A stretch of DNA of 64,000 nucleotides from Pseudolysobacter sp964466115 (GCA_964466115.1 CAYXMH010000017.1:1-64000), one strand, 5' to 3'. Counted from the first letter of the stretch, positions 35,414 through 45,158 are shown. The notes: generated by a model not told the origin, from the letters alone. Translations and numbers: made by a program.

Positions 35414-35427
35414 GGAGGAAGCCAAAC

Positions 35428-37287
35428 ATGAAATTCAATCGACAAACGTTAACCGGCAGCGCGCTAGTCATTCTCGCCGTCTTGTTCGTGGCGATTATTT
35501 TGGTCAGCAATTCGCTGTTGCGCGGGGCGCGCATCGATTTAACGGCCAATCATTTGTACACGCTGTCGCCTGGAACAAAAAACATACTTTCCAGTATTGA
35601 CGAGCCGATTCATCTGTATCTGTTCTTTTCCGACAAGGGCACGCAAAACATCCCGCAATTGCGCACCTATGCCACGCGGGTGCGCGAGATGCTGGAGGAA
35701 ATGGCCGCACATACCGGTGGCAAGTTGAAGTTGGACGTCATCGATCCGCTGCCGTTTTCGGAAGAGGAGGACCGCGCTTCCGCATTTGGTTTGCAGGCGG
35801 TGCCTTCGGGCGCTGGTGGTGAAAATATCTTTTTCGGGTTGGCCGGTACCAATTCAACCAACGGCAAGTCGATCATGCCGTTTTTACAACCGGACAAAGA
35901 GGCGTTTCTCGAATACGACGTAGCGAAACTGATTCACGAACTTAGCATCAGCAAAAAACCGGTGGTGGGTTTGGTTAGCAGCCTATCGATGGGTTCGAGC
36001 ATGGACCCACAAACCCAGCAGATGCGCGAAGGCTGGGTTATTGATGAACAACTGCGCCAGATATTCGATTTGCGGCAATTAAATGCCGCCTCGATTAAAT
36101 CGATTGATAAGGACATTGGCGTGGTGATTTTGGTGCATCCGAAGCAGGTCAATGATGACGCACTGTACGCGATTGACCAATTCGTGATGCGCGGCGGACA
36201 CCTTGCGGTATTCGTGGACCCTAATGCCGAAATGGATGAGGCCGGCAACGATCCGAACAACCCAACCGCGGCAATGATGGCGAATAAATCATCCGACTTG
36301 CCGAAATTATTCAAGGCGTGGGGAATCGAGTACGACCCGAAAAAAGTGGTGTTGGATCAAGAACACGCTTTGCAAATCGCGATGGGCCAAGGCATGGCGC
36401 CAGTGCGCCATCCTGCCATTCTCGGTTTCAGCAAAGCCGATTTGAATCCCGAGGATGTAACGACAGCGAACCTGACCAGCTTAAACATTTCAACCGCTGG
36501 GTATTTTCAATTAGCGCAAGGCTCCAGCGCCAAGCTGGTGCCGTTGATTCAGTCGAGCAGTGGCGCCATGAGTGTGCCGGTCGAGCGCGTCAAAATGGCG
36601 ATGGACCCGAACCAGCTTATGGCCGGCTATCAAGCAACCAATACGCACTATGTCATTGCCGGGCGTTTGGAGGGCAAACTTAAAACCGCGTTTGCCGACC
36701 GCAGCGGACCTGAGCATTTGGCCGAATCGAAAGACGACGCCGTGATTGTCCTAGTTGGTGACACCGATCTTTTGACCAACCGCATGTGGGTGCAAGTGCA
36801 ACCGTTCTTCGGGCAAAAAATCATGAATGCATTCGCCAATAACGGCGATTTCGTGGTCAATTCGGTGGATATGCTGAGCGGTTCCAGCGATTTGATCAGC
36901 ATCCGCGGCCGTGCGACGTCGCAGCGACCGTTCACCACGGTGGAAGGCTTAAAGCGCGCCGCCGATCAGCGCTTTCACAACAAAGAGCAAGAATTGCAAC
37001 GTGAGCTTGGTGAAACCGAGCGCAAATTAAATGAATTGCAAACCGGCAAGAGCAAAGAGCAAGCGCAGATCTTGAGCCCGGAACAAAAAACCGAACTTTC
37101 CAATTTCCAAAAGCGCAAATTGGAAATCCGCAAAGAGTTGCGTCAGGTGCGCCGCTCTCTGGACGCCGAAATAGAGGCGCTGGGTTCACGACTAAAGCTG
37201 ATTAATATCGGCCTAATGCCATTGCTGATTACGCTAGCGGCATTGGCGTTCGCGTGGTTTCGCAACCAACGCCGGCGGCCGGCTTGA
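35428..37287 (+). CDS. GldG-like ABC transport auxiliary protein
   Basis: ATG 35428 (MKFNRQTLTGS) with a strong GAGGAGG site eight bases upstream gives 619 residues. One N-terminal membrane segment (about 10-29), a large extracytoplasmic part (about 30-590) with the IDLTANHLYTLSPGTKNIL motif of GldG proteins, a coiled-coil part near 520-575 and one C-terminal membrane segment (about 595-612). GldG is the auxiliary subunit in gliding bacteria, but here it is most likely part of an uncharacterised exporter. An upstream in-frame start at 35365 overlaps the permease and lacks support. Confidence 0.92.
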   Translation: MKFNRQTLTGSALVILAVLFVAIILVSNSLLRGARIDLTANHLYTLSPGTKNILSSIDEPIHLYLFFSDKGTQNIPQLRTYATRVREMLEEMAAHTGGKLKLDVIDPLPFSEEEDRASAFGLQAVPSGAGGENIFFGLAGTNSTNGKSIMPFLQPDKEAFLEYDVAKLIHELSISKKPVVGLVSSLSMGSSMDPQTQQMREGWVIDEQLRQIFDLRQLNAASIKSIDKDIGVVILVHPKQVNDDALYAIDQFVMRGGHLAVFVDPNAEMDEAGNDPNNPTAAMMANKSSDLPKLFKAWGIEYDPKKVVLDQEHALQIAMGQGMAPVRHPAILGFSKADLNPEDVTTANLTSLNISTAGYFQLAQGSSAKLVPLIQSSSGAMSVPVERVKMAMDPNQLMAGYQATNTHYVIAGRLEGKLKTAFADRSGPEHLAESKDDAVIVLVGDTDLLTNRMWVQVQPFFGQKIMNAFANNGDFVVNSVDMLSGSSDLISIRGRATSQRPFTTVEGLKRAADQRFHNKEQELQRELGETERKLNELQTGKSKEQAQILSPEQKTELSNFQKRKLEIRKELRQVRRSLDAEIEALGSRLKLINIGLMPLLITLAALAFAWFRNQRRRPA

Positions 37288-37297
37288 GGAACCATCG

Positions 37298-38638
37298 ATG
37301 AATACGAAAACATTGAATATTTTAATTGTCGCGGCGCTCATCGCCCTGATTGCAGCCGTGGCGTTGAATGTTTCGAAGAAACCGCAAAGCGAAGGCAGCG
37401 AATCGGTGCAGTTTTTCCTGCCGCAGCTGCGCGAGCACTTGAATGACGTTTCCGGTGTCACTCTCGTTGGCGCGGGAGACAAAACCATCGCCACGCTTAA
37501 GCGCGGTGACGCGGGTTGGAGCTTGGCCGAGAAATCCAATTATCCGGTCGATATCGCCAAGCTGCGCGAGTTCTTGCTCAAGCTGTCGGAAGCGAGCGTC
37601 ATTGAGGCGAAAACCGCCAATAAAGATAAATACGCCGATTTAGGCGTCAGCGACATCAAAGATGCCGATGCAAAAGGCGTTTTGGTAACTATCGATGGAT
37701 TGGCAACCCCGATCAAACTGATTGTTGGCAATTACAACGGCAGTGGCGGCGGCGGTACGTTTATGCGGCGCGACGGTGAGGCACAAAGCTATTTGGTACG
37801 CGGCAATATCAGCGCCGATAAAACGCTTACCAATTGGCTCAAAAAAGAATTGACCGATATTCAGCCCAGCCGTTTTAAGGAAGTCACGATCAACAACCCC
37901 GATGGAAAATTGTTAAAAGCGATTAAAGAAATGCAAACAGATACCAATTTCAAATTGGTCGACGTGCCAAAAGATCGTGAACCGAGTTCGGATTTTGTCG
38001 CCAATAGCTTGCCTTCGGTGTTAGCCGGATTGCGCTTTGAGGACGTAATGCCAGCAAACGACGCACAGCCTGCGGATAAAGTGTACAAAGATCATTATGC
38101 TTTATTCGACGGGGTTACCATCGATGCCGTTGCCTGGGAAAAGGAAGGTAAGGCGTACGCCCGCTTTTCCGCCGCCCTTGATACCGCACAAGCCAATGCG
38201 CATATCAAGAGCTTGCAAGACAAAGCGAAAGCCGAATACGACGCGAAGCAGGCGGCCGCGAACTCCGCAGCATTCGAGGCTAAGCCCACGACCGGCGCCG
38301 ATACGGAACCCGCAAAATCGGCGACGGCACAGAAGGACTCCAACGCCGAAGCCGCTGCTAGGGCGGCCAGTGAGGTAGCTAAACCGTTGGCGGTTAGCGA
38401 TCCAGATAAGGACCGTGACGATACGCTTGCCGCATTGAATAAAGAGGTGGCAGGTCTCAATCATCTGTTTGAAGGCTGGACATTCGTATTACCGAACCAC
38501 AAGTTCGCCGGCATGAACAAAACGATGGACGATATGCTAAAGCCGTTGGAGTCAAAGAAGTCGGATGCGAAAACCCTTGAGGGCAAGGAAGTAAAAAAAG
38601 CCGAAATTAAGACCCCGCAGACTAAACCATTGAAATAG
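37298..38638 (+). CDS. DUF4340 domain protein
   Basis: The 446-residue protein has a signal anchor (about 5-24) and an extracytoplasmic part matching DUF4340 (about 45-290; GVTLVGAGDKTIATLKRGDAGWSL...), the usual fourth gene of Gld-like ABC operons. The C-terminal third is a charged A/K/E/D-rich low-complexity part. Role unknown. GAGGAA lies eight bases before ATG 37298. It ends just before a bidirectional terminator shared with the oppositely oriented TVP38 gene. Confidence 0.9.
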   Translation: MNTKTLNILIVAALIALIAAVALNVSKKPQSEGSESVQFFLPQLREHLNDVSGVTLVGAGDKTIATLKRGDAGWSLAEKSNYPVDIAKLREFLLKLSEASVIEAKTANKDKYADLGVSDIKDADAKGVLVTIDGLATPIKLIVGNYNGSGGGGTFMRRDGEAQSYLVRGNISADKTLTNWLKKELTDIQPSRFKEVTINNPDGKLLKAIKEMQTDTNFKLVDVPKDREPSSDFVANSLPSVLAGLRFEDVMPANDAQPADKVYKDHYALFDGVTIDAVAWEKEGKAYARFSAALDTAQANAHIKSLQDKAKAEYDAKQAAANSAAFEAKPTTGADTEPAKSATAQKDSNAEAAARAASEVAKPLAVSDPDKDRDDTLAALNKEVAGLNHLFEGWTFVLPNHKFAGMNKTMDDMLKPLESKKSDAKTLEGKEVKKAEIKTPQTKPLK

Positions 38639-38649
38639 TTTTTTGTAAA

Positions 38650-38688
38650 CGGGCGGGACCCAGTCAGTCCCGCCCGCTATTCTTTTTT
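38650..38688. terminator. bidirectional terminator at the end of the ABC operon
   Basis: CGGGCGGGAC (38650-38659) pairs perfectly with GTCCCGCCCG (38667-38676), with a T-rich tract on each side for the two strands. It stands between convergent genes and its right arm lies inside the last codons of the TVP38 gene. Confidence 0.85.
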
Positions 38689-39380
38689 AAAGGAGTACGC
38701 AATTTGCTTACTGCTACCGGCATTAGAGCAATCAAGCCCAATGCCACCATCGGCAAAAGCACACGCGGCTCGCTGAGAAGATCGAGTTTGATCGCACCGT
38801 GTTCCGCAATGGTGGCAGCCAACCCGGCGCCCAGCGCTGTTTCGAATGCCGTCATGATGGCCCCGCCAAAGGCGGTAGCGGTAAGAAACAACCACAGCGG
38901 GCAACGCAGCCATGCCAGAGCAACAGTAATGCCGCCAAATGGAAAAAGTGGCACTAAGCGTAAAAACAATGTGTAACTGAACGGGTGAGCGAGATAGCCA
39001 TCGCGCAATTTTCCGACCAATGCCGGCGGCTCGACCCCGATGTGCGGGCCAAATGCGCTGCGGCTAACGAGAAACAGAATCAGCGCGCCCAGGGTTAAGC
39101 CGAGGGTGGATAATACGGTGCCGATCACCACCCCAAACAACATACCACCGGCAAAAATAAACACGACAGCGCCGGGAATTCCGGTGGAGATGGCCAGGGT
39201 TACAACGGCGAGATGACTAAGGGCCGCTAACCATGGATGCAATGCGATAAGCTCCTGCAGATGCGTTTGCTCCTGCGCCAAGTGTTCAGGGCGAAAACGG
39301 TCAAGTGTTCCGCTGGCCAGCGCTGCAATGCCAAGTGCGATCAGCAATAATAAAGGCAGAAAGGATCGATAGCGCTTCAT
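38664..39380 (-). CDS. TVP38/TMEM64 family membrane protein
   Basis: The 238-residue protein has about five or six hydrophobic segments and the family core segments GIPGAVVFIFAGGMLFG and TLGALILFLVSRSAFG. TVP38/TMEM64 (DedA-superfamily, VTT domain) proteins are thought to move lipids between membrane leaflets; the function here is unknown. The start ATG 39380 has a poor ribosome binding site. The 3' end includes the terminator arm at 38667-38676. Confidence 0.9.
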   Translation of the reverse strand: MKRYRSFLPLLLLIALGIAALASGTLDRFRPEHLAQEQTHLQELIALHPWLAALSHLAVVTLAISTGIPGAVVFIFAGGMLFGVVIGTVLSTLGLTLGALILFLVSRSAFGPHIGVEPPALVGKLRDGYLAHPFSYTLFLRLVPLFPFGGITVALAWLRCPLWLFLTATAFGGAIMTAFETALGAGLAATIAEHGAIKLDLLSEPRVLLPMVALGLIALMPVAVSKLRTPLKKNSGRD

Positions 39381-39484
39381 GTGTACGGGAAAAATTCAGG
39401 AGGGCACGCGCAGCTGGCGCATTTGGGATACTGTCAGTGAGTGTGCGACGACGAAGGCTTAGATACTACCAGCGCAGGTGAACG

Positions 39485-39967
39485 ATGACCACATTACACG
39501 ATTTCACTTTAACCGATATCAACGGGCAGCCCTTGCCGTTGAAATCATTTCGCGGCAAACCGGTGTTATTGGTAAACGTGGCGAGTCAGTGTGGTCTCAC
39601 GCCGCAATACACAGGTTTGGAACGGCTGTATCAAGAGGGTAAAGCGCAAGGATTAGTCGTACTCGGTCTGCCCTGCAATCAATTCGGCGCGCAGGAGCCT
39701 GGCAGTGCGCTGGAGATAAAAACCTTCTGCGATATGAATTATCAAGTGACTTTTCCGTTAACCGAAAAAATCGAGGTCAATGGCGCTAATCGACACCCCT
39801 TGTACGCATGGCTTGCCGGAAAAGACTCGAGGTTCAGCGGCGATATCCAATGGAATTTTGAAAAATTCCTCTGCGATGGCAACGGTTGCATGGTTGCGCG
39901 GTTTGCACCGAACATCACAGCGGAAGATGCGGGTTTGCGGCGGGCTGTGGCTGAGGCATTGGGCTAA
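39485..39967 (+). CDS. glutathione peroxidase
   Basis: The 160-residue thiol peroxidase reduces hydroperoxides in the cytoplasm. It has the catalytic Cys36 in NVASQCGLTPQY, the Gln in LPCNQFGAQEPG and the Trp-Asn pair in WNFEKFLCDGNG. It uses Cys, not selenocysteine. It most resembles BtuE-type glutathione peroxidases. CAGGTG precedes the ATG. It is divergent from the TVP38 gene. Confidence 0.94.
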   Translation: MTTLHDFTLTDINGQPLPLKSFRGKPVLLVNVASQCGLTPQYTGLERLYQEGKAQGLVVLGLPCNQFGAQEPGSALEIKTFCDMNYQVTFPLTEKIEVNGANRHPLYAWLAGKDSRFSGDIQWNFEKFLCDGNGCMVARFAPNITAEDAGLRRAVAEALG

Positions 39968-40012
39968 TATTTGCGGTTGGATTATTTCAATTTGCAATAC
40001 AAGCCGTATTCC

Positions 40013-40062
40013 CGTTCGTGCTGAGCTTGTCGAAGGGTGCTTCGACAAGCTCAGCACGAACG
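40013..40062. repeat. perfect 23-base palindrome, GAGCTTGTCGAAGG type, copy 2
   Basis: 40013-40035 and 40040-40062 are exact reverse complements with a GGTG loop, followed by a run of six T on the plus strand. It stands between convergent gpx-type and rlmM genes, so it can act as a terminator. Same type as the repeat at 26258. Confidence 0.92.
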
Positions 40063-40081
40063 ATTTTTTATGAATGCAATG

Positions 40082-41167
40082 TCATTTTCGGATGGGTGCT
40101 AATTGCGCAAACACCGTAATTTCCTCGCGATCGTGGTAAAGCTGTTTGGCGCGGATTTCCACCGTGCGGTTTCGTTCGGCCAATTCGTTTTGAATTGCGC
40201 TGAAACAAAGCTCAACTTCGGCGTAACGTTTCTTCATCGGCAATTTAAGATTAAAAATCGTACGCTGGCATAAACCTTCCGCTAACCAAAAAGTGATGAG
40301 CTCGGCAACCCGCCGTGGCTGCTCCACCATATCGCAGACCAACCAATCGACCGGGCGTTTCGGGCGGTAAGTAAAGCCGTCACCGCGGACATGCGTAACC
40401 AAACCGGAGTCGATCAGGGCGGGAGCCATCGCCGCGTTATCAACAGCGGTTACGTGGATTGATCGGCTGACCAATTGCCAGGTCCAACCGCCCGGTGCCG
40501 CGCCAAGATCGACGGCTTTCATTCCGGCGTTAAGCCAGCGCTCTCGCTCAGCTTCGGTCAGCAGCACCTGGAACGCTTCGTCGAGTTTCAACGTGGAGCG
40601 GCTCGGCGCCTCATGGGGAAACTTCAATCTTGGAATTCCCTGTGGCCAGGGCGCGCTGGTTTGCGGGTCGCAATAGGCGAGAATGGCGTGATCGCTTTGT
40701 GGAAAAAACACGTGCAATCGAAAATCGGCGGCCGCATCGAGCAAATGCAGGCGTTTAAGCCCACTAACCAAGGCGCCTGAGAATTTGCGGCAAAATGTCG
40801 CTAGCTCCTTGCCGCTGTCGGTATCGGGCGGTTCTACCCACACCTGCGAAAAACGCTGATCGCGCGCGTGCAAAAAATCGAGAATTGGCGTTAGTCGATC
40901 TTGTTTATCCAGTTCGGTTATTTCAGCGATGGCGCGCAGCACTTGGCGTGGGAAGATCAGCTTGCGCCACGGCGCATCGAGCGCTAAGGCATCGGCGGCC
41001 GCGTCGTTATCCAGTACGTACTGGGCGTATCCGCTGTCTTTGGTGCATCGAATATACCCATGCGCGGCAACTGCGGTTGCCTGTGCGGAGATTTCCTGGG
41101 CGCATTCGTTTTCAAAGCCGCAACGGCAATACAACAGCAGATTGGATAGGGCTTTGGTTTGCGCCAT
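40082..41167 (-). CDS. rlmM: 23S rRNA 2'-O-ribose C2498 methyltransferase RlmM
   Basis: RlmM methylates the 2'-O of C2498 of 23S rRNA. The 361-residue protein starts ALSNLLLYCRCGFENECAQE, the THUMP-like N-terminal part, and has the SAM motif VDLGAAPGGWTWQLV and the catalytic Asp/Lys region in DWLVCDMVEQPRR and NLKLPMKKRY. Close in length to E. coli RlmM (366). It begins directly at the end of the deaminase gene, same strand, indicating an operon. Confidence 0.95.
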   Translation of the reverse strand: MAQTKALSNLLLYCRCGFENECAQEISAQATAVAAHGYIRCTKDSGYAQYVLDNDAAADALALDAPWRKLIFPRQVLRAIAEITELDKQDRLTPILDFLHARDQRFSQVWVEPPDTDSGKELATFCRKFSGALVSGLKRLHLLDAAADFRLHVFFPQSDHAILAYCDPQTSAPWPQGIPRLKFPHEAPSRSTLKLDEAFQVLLTEAERERWLNAGMKAVDLGAAPGGWTWQLVSRSIHVTAVDNAAMAPALIDSGLVTHVRGDGFTYRPKRPVDWLVCDMVEQPRRVAELITFWLAEGLCQRTIFNLKLPMKKRYAEVELCFSAIQNELAERNRTVEIRAKQLYHDREEITVFAQLAPIRK

Positions 41168-41728
41168 CTAATACGGCTTTCCGCCAAGCGTGCTGTATTG
41201 AGCCAACACAGTGCGGGCGGCTTCGCGCTGCAAATCGCGCCTGACGACGATGCCGCGACGGTTAAGCTCACCCAGCCAATCGGCCGGCAACGGGCCTTCG
41301 TCGAAGTCGGTTAACGCGTGCACGTCTTCGCTGCGTGCGCCGATCAGCATTTCGTTGAGTCCCGCCCAGAAACTGGCGCCATAGCACATGCAACAGGGCT
41401 GTGAACTGGTCGCCAAAATCATCGGTGTGCCATCTTCATTCAGACGGTTGCGCTTAAGCTTCGTTTGCGCGTTGATAAATGCCAGCATTTCGGCGTGCGC
41501 GATGGAGCAGTTGCTCGCAAGAACGCGATTGACGCCAACGCCAATTAACTGCCCGGCTCCGCTAAAGATGGCTGCGCCGAATGGACCGCCTGTATTCATT
41601 TCCACATTGCGTTGCGCCAGATAAATCGCCAACTGCATGCGCGAGTCATCGTCGCCGTAAAATCGGTCGGCATCAATTTCATGGTTGATCCAGGCGGGCA
41701 AGATTGGGCTGGAGGTGATATCTGCCAT
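41168..41728 (-). CDS. nucleoside/cytidine-type deaminase
   Basis: The 186-residue protein carries the zinc-binding cytidine/deoxycytidylate deaminase motifs HAEMLAF (H and the catalytic Glu) and PCCMCYGA (P-C-x-x-C). It is closest to guanine or cytosine deaminase-like nucleoside deaminases (GuaD/TadA-like); the substrate cannot be named. It lies between glnS and rlmM on the same strand with only two bases separating it from glnS. Confidence 0.87.
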   Translation of the reverse strand: MADITSSPILPAWINHEIDADRFYGDDDSRMQLAIYLAQRNVEMNTGGPFGAAIFSGAGQLIGVGVNRVLASNCSIAHAEMLAFINAQTKLKRNRLNEDGTPMILATSSQPCCMCYGASFWAGLNEMLIGARSEDVHALTDFDEGPLPADWLGELNRRGIVVRRDLQREAARTVLAQYSTLGGKPY

Positions 41729-41730
41729 GA

Positions 41731-43467
41731 TTAACGGCCGGAGATTTTCGCGAAGGAATCACGCAACGTTACCGTGCGGTTGAACACGGGGCATGCGCCG
41801 GAATGCTCGTGGCGATCGGCAACGAAATAGCCATTGCGCTCGAATTGGTAGAAGGCCTCGGGTGTCGCTTCGCTTAAGGACGGCTCCAGCCATGCTTGAA
41901 TGACGCGTTTGGAGTCGGGATTGAGATAATCTTTGTAGCTTTTACCGTCGGCATCGCTGTCGGGGGCGGCGACCGTAAACAGGCGGTCGTATAAACGCAC
42001 TTGTGCGCTCACCGCGTGCTTTGCGCTGACCCAGTGAATGGTTCCCTTCACTTTTCGCTCGGCACCCGGCATACCCTGTCGGCTATCAAGGTCCAGCGTG
42101 CAATGCAGTGCGCAAACCGCGCCATCGGCGGATTTAATCACCTCATTGCATTTGATGATGCCAACGAAGCGCAATCGGACCTCGCCGTTCAGCGTCAAAC
42201 GGTGAAAGCCTTTTGACGGTGTTTCCATAAAATCGTCGTGTTCAATCCACAGCTCGTTCGTAAATGGCAGAGTCCGCGAACCGAATTCGGGTTGTTGCGG
42301 GTGATTGGCGACCGTTAATGGTTCGTCATGCGCAGCGCTAAGATTGGTCAATACAATTTTCAGTGGATTCAATACCGCCAAACGGCGCGGTGCGTGCGCA
42401 TCAAGATGCTCGCGCACGCAGTTTTCCAAAACCGAGTATTCGATAACCGAGTTTTGCTTGGTAACGCCGACGCGTTCGCAAAACGTGCGGATGGCGGCGG
42501 CGGCGAGCCCGCGGCGGCGCATGCCGCTTAAGGTTGGCATGCGCGGATCGTCCCAGCCGTCGACCAGGCGCTCGGTGACCAAATCAATCAACTTGCGCTT
42601 GCTCATCACCGTGTAATCGAGATTCAGCCGCGAGAATTCGATTTGCTGGGGGCGAGAGACGACGGTTTTCAATCCGGCTTTAATAATCGGCTCAACCAAA
42701 TCGGGATGGTTTTGCAGATCGAGTTGGTCCAAACACCAGTCGTACAGCGGTCGATGATCTTCAAATTCGAGCGTGCACAGCGAATGCGTAATGCCCTCAA
42801 CCGCATCGGAGATGCAATGGGCATAGTCATACATGGGGTAGATGCACCAGCGATCACCGGTGTTCTGGTGCGCAATCTTGCGAATGCGATATAAAGCGGG
42901 GTCGCGCAGATTGATGTTCGGCGAGGCCATGTCGATTTTCGCGCGCAAAATGTGCGCGCCATCGGCAAATTCACCGGCACGCATGCGCTGAAACAAATCG
43001 AGGTTTTCCTCGATGCTGCGGGAGCGGTACGGGCTGTTGCTGCCCGGTTGCGTTAGCGTGCCGCGATGCACGCGAATCTCCTCGGCGCTCAGCGAGTCCA
43101 CATACGCTTTGCCGTCACGTATGAGCTTTAAAGCACAAAGGTAAAAAGTTTCAAAATAGTCGGAGGCGTGGCGCAATTGCGACCACTCAAACCCGAGCCA
43201 TTGCACATCCGCCTTGATCGCCTCGACGTATTCCAAATCCTCTTTGGTCGGGTTGGTATCGTCGAAGCGAAGGTTGCACTGGCCATGAAACTCCTGCGCG
43301 ATCCCGAAATTAAGGCAAATCGATTTGGCATGACCGATATGCAGATATCCGTTGGGTTCCGGAGGAAACCGCGTCACCACGCGGCCGCCGTGCTTGGCGC
43401 TGGCTTGATCGTTGCGCACGATTTGCCGGATAAAATGATTGGTTGGAAGGCTTAATTCATCACTCAT
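41731..43467 (-). CDS. glnS: glutaminyl-tRNA synthetase GlnS
   Basis: GlnS charges tRNA-Gln with glutamine. I chose ATG 43467 (MSDELSLPTNHFIRQIV), giving 578 residues; a TTG start at 43485 would add six. The class I signature HIGH is in PEPNGYLHIGHAK and the KMSKS variant is VMSKRKL. It has the beta-barrel anticodon-binding C-terminal half of the proteobacterial enzyme. No clear ribosome binding site is seen at either start. Confidence 0.97.
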   Translation of the reverse strand: MSDELSLPTNHFIRQIVRNDQASAKHGGRVVTRFPPEPNGYLHIGHAKSICLNFGIAQEFHGQCNLRFDDTNPTKEDLEYVEAIKADVQWLGFEWSQLRHASDYFETFYLCALKLIRDGKAYVDSLSAEEIRVHRGTLTQPGSNSPYRSRSIEENLDLFQRMRAGEFADGAHILRAKIDMASPNINLRDPALYRIRKIAHQNTGDRWCIYPMYDYAHCISDAVEGITHSLCTLEFEDHRPLYDWCLDQLDLQNHPDLVEPIIKAGLKTVVSRPQQIEFSRLNLDYTVMSKRKLIDLVTERLVDGWDDPRMPTLSGMRRRGLAAAAIRTFCERVGVTKQNSVIEYSVLENCVREHLDAHAPRRLAVLNPLKIVLTNLSAAHDEPLTVANHPQQPEFGSRTLPFTNELWIEHDDFMETPSKGFHRLTLNGEVRLRFVGIIKCNEVIKSADGAVCALHCTLDLDSRQGMPGAERKVKGTIHWVSAKHAVSAQVRLYDRLFTVAAPDSDADGKSYKDYLNPDSKRVIQAWLEPSLSEATPEAFYQFERNGYFVADRHEHSGACPVFNRTVTLRDSFAKISGR

Positions 43468-43550
43468 ATCGCGGGAATCAATCAATGGGGGTGGGCGGGC
43501 TTTGCCGCCATAGTGTAGTTGGTATCGCGGCTGTTGCGTATCGAAAAAAG

Positions 43551-44072
43551 TTACGGGTTATGCAACTTTTCCTTCGGCAGTTCGAATAAAAAATACGGAA
43601 AATCCATGACCGGCGCTTCCAATCCGAGCTGGGTAAGTACGGTGGAGATTTGGCCGCGGTGATGGGTGGCGTGGTTGAAAACATGCAGGATCAAGCTGGC
43701 GTAGGGCATGCGGTAGGGGTCGCCCTTGATCGTGCGATAGTCAAGATCGCCAGCGATTTGTTCGGGTGTCAATGCATCAACGAAGCCGCGCCAACTCTTT
43801 GCGAATTTAAGGCTGCGCGATTTGAGCGCCGCTCGGTCCGATTCCAATTCTTGGTCAAGCCCCGTTATTGCGATTGGCGATGCAACGAGCCGCGCATGCC
43901 ATATGTGATCGACCAATAGGATGTGATTCAAGCTGCCGTGCACACTGTTAAAAAAAAGTTTGGTATCACGACGATAATCGCTATCGCTCAGTTGATCGAC
44001 AACCGCGTACAAGCGCTGCAATGCCCAATGGTGGTAATCTGCCATCAAACGCAGGTGTTGGTGTAGATCCAT
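43551..44072 (-). CDS. DinB family protein
   Basis: The 173-residue helical protein matches the DinB/metal-dependent hydrolase-like fold, with likely metal-binding histidines in NHILLVDHIWH and HVFNHATHHRGQI. DinB-family proteins include damage-inducible and thiol-transferase-like proteins; the role here is unknown. It lies upstream of glnS on the same strand, about 85 bases away, and is divergent from the DUF2007 gene. Confidence 0.88.
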   Translation of the reverse strand: MDLHQHLRLMADYHHWALQRLYAVVDQLSDSDYRRDTKLFFNSVHGSLNHILLVDHIWHARLVASPIAITGLDQELESDRAALKSRSLKFAKSWRGFVDALTPEQIAGDLDYRTIKGDPYRMPYASLILHVFNHATHHRGQISTVLTQLGLEAPVMDFPYFLFELPKEKLHNP

Positions 44073-44155
44073 ACAGGTCCTTATGAGTATTCGGGCATAT
44101 TTCCCCCAAAGCGAAGACCGCTGGCCTTTCTGTTGGAGCAGCTTTTGAGCCTAAT

Positions 44156-44422
44156 ATGCTAACTGTCTATCAAGCCGAAAACATTATAGATGCCCATTTG
44201 GTGAAAAACGCATTGGAAAGCGAGGGTATCCCCGCCTATGTTAGCGGTGAATACCTGATTGGCGCGATTGGCGAGCTACCGGTAACGGGGTTTATCGCCG
44301 TTATGGTGGCGCAACGGGACTTGACGCAAGCGTCTGGGATTGCGCGTCGAATCGATGATGAATTGAGGCAGTGCCGCACGGGTTCTGGTATGTCAGACGA
44401 TTGGGTGACCTCTGGTGTTTAG
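44156..44422 (+). CDS. DUF2007 family small protein
   Basis: The 88-residue protein resembles the DUF2007/PII-like putative signal-transducing family: MLTVYQAENIIDAHLVKNALESEGI is the typical opening, followed by PAYVSGEYLIGAIGELP. Function is not established; members have been described as small interaction domains near stress and metabolic genes. It is followed by a secreted-protein gene on the same strand. Confidence 0.78.
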   Translation: MLTVYQAENIIDAHLVKNALESEGIPAYVSGEYLIGAIGELPVTGFIAVMVAQRDLTQASGIARRIDDELRQCRTGSGMSDDWVTSGV

Positions 44423-44468
44423 TGAGTAGTTGGAAAGGTATTGGTATGTTTGTATTTGGAGTTGCAGC

Positions 44469-45122
44469 ATGGTGGTAGGTTGGCGGATATGGTTTCTAGC
44501 GTTTGTATTGCATATGGGTTTGACGTATGCCGCCGATGAAAGCAGTACCCCCTACGCAGCGCTGTATCAAGCCTTGGCGCCGGCGCAAGACATAGCGCAC
44601 TACGAGCGTCTGCGTGCGGTGCAGCGAGTGAAGAGTAAGCAAGGTGTGGCCCCCGACAGCATTCGAATTGCCATAGCGGCAAGCACCGGCAGGATCGAAA
44701 TACCCATCGACCGCGATGGGAAACTGGATTTTCCGCTCAACGCCGAGCTTTTGGCGGAAAACCCCGCCGTCATCACCAATCAACCGAAAGGCTCCCTGAC
44801 CGTAACCGTTACTTTTGAAATACGGTTACCCGATACCTTGCGCGTTGCGTATTCGGAAATTGCCGCTGCGCTTGATCAGGCGCGAGCGGTTGTGGCGAAA
44901 GATGCAAGTCCCGGAATGAAGGCGCAAGTCGTCGGTGTCGAATTCCATTTTCCAAAGGATATCAAGGCAAGCGTCACCTTGTCGGGGAAAAGCGAACGTT
45001 TATTGGTGGCGGACGCTCAGGGGCGCGTGATTGTGATGCACAATGACACCCTGGTTAAGGACGATCCAACCCTGGTTTTTTCGCATAAGCCGGAAATCGC
45101 GTTGCCGTTTTTAAATAATTAA
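44469..45122 (+). CDS. exported hypothetical protein (DUF2987-like)
   Basis: ATG 44469, preceded by GGAG, opens a signal peptide (about 1-21, ending TYA-AD), giving 217 residues. The mature part is soluble. The pattern DGKLDFPLNAELLAENPAVITNQPKGS resembles DUF2987-type periplasmic proteins, but the match is by eye. No function is known. A GST gene follows after 36 bases. Upstream in-frame codons could extend it, but they would bury the signal. Confidence 0.68.
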   Translation: MVVGWRIWFLAFVLHMGLTYAADESSTPYAALYQALAPAQDIAHYERLRAVQRVKSKQGVAPDSIRIAIAASTGRIEIPIDRDGKLDFPLNAELLAENPAVITNQPKGSLTVTVTFEIRLPDTLRVAYSEIAAALDQARAVVAKDASPGMKAQVVGVEFHFPKDIKASVTLSGKSERLLVADAQGRVIVMHNDTLVKDDPTLVFSHKPEIALPFLNN

Positions 45123-45158
45123 CAAATCCGGTTGTTGCAAATTGTAATAAGGAAAATC

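Noticed and set aside
35365..35427. Upstream start for the GldG-like gene
   Set aside because: It lies inside the permease gene and lacks a ribosome binding site; ATG 35428 has GAGGAGG.
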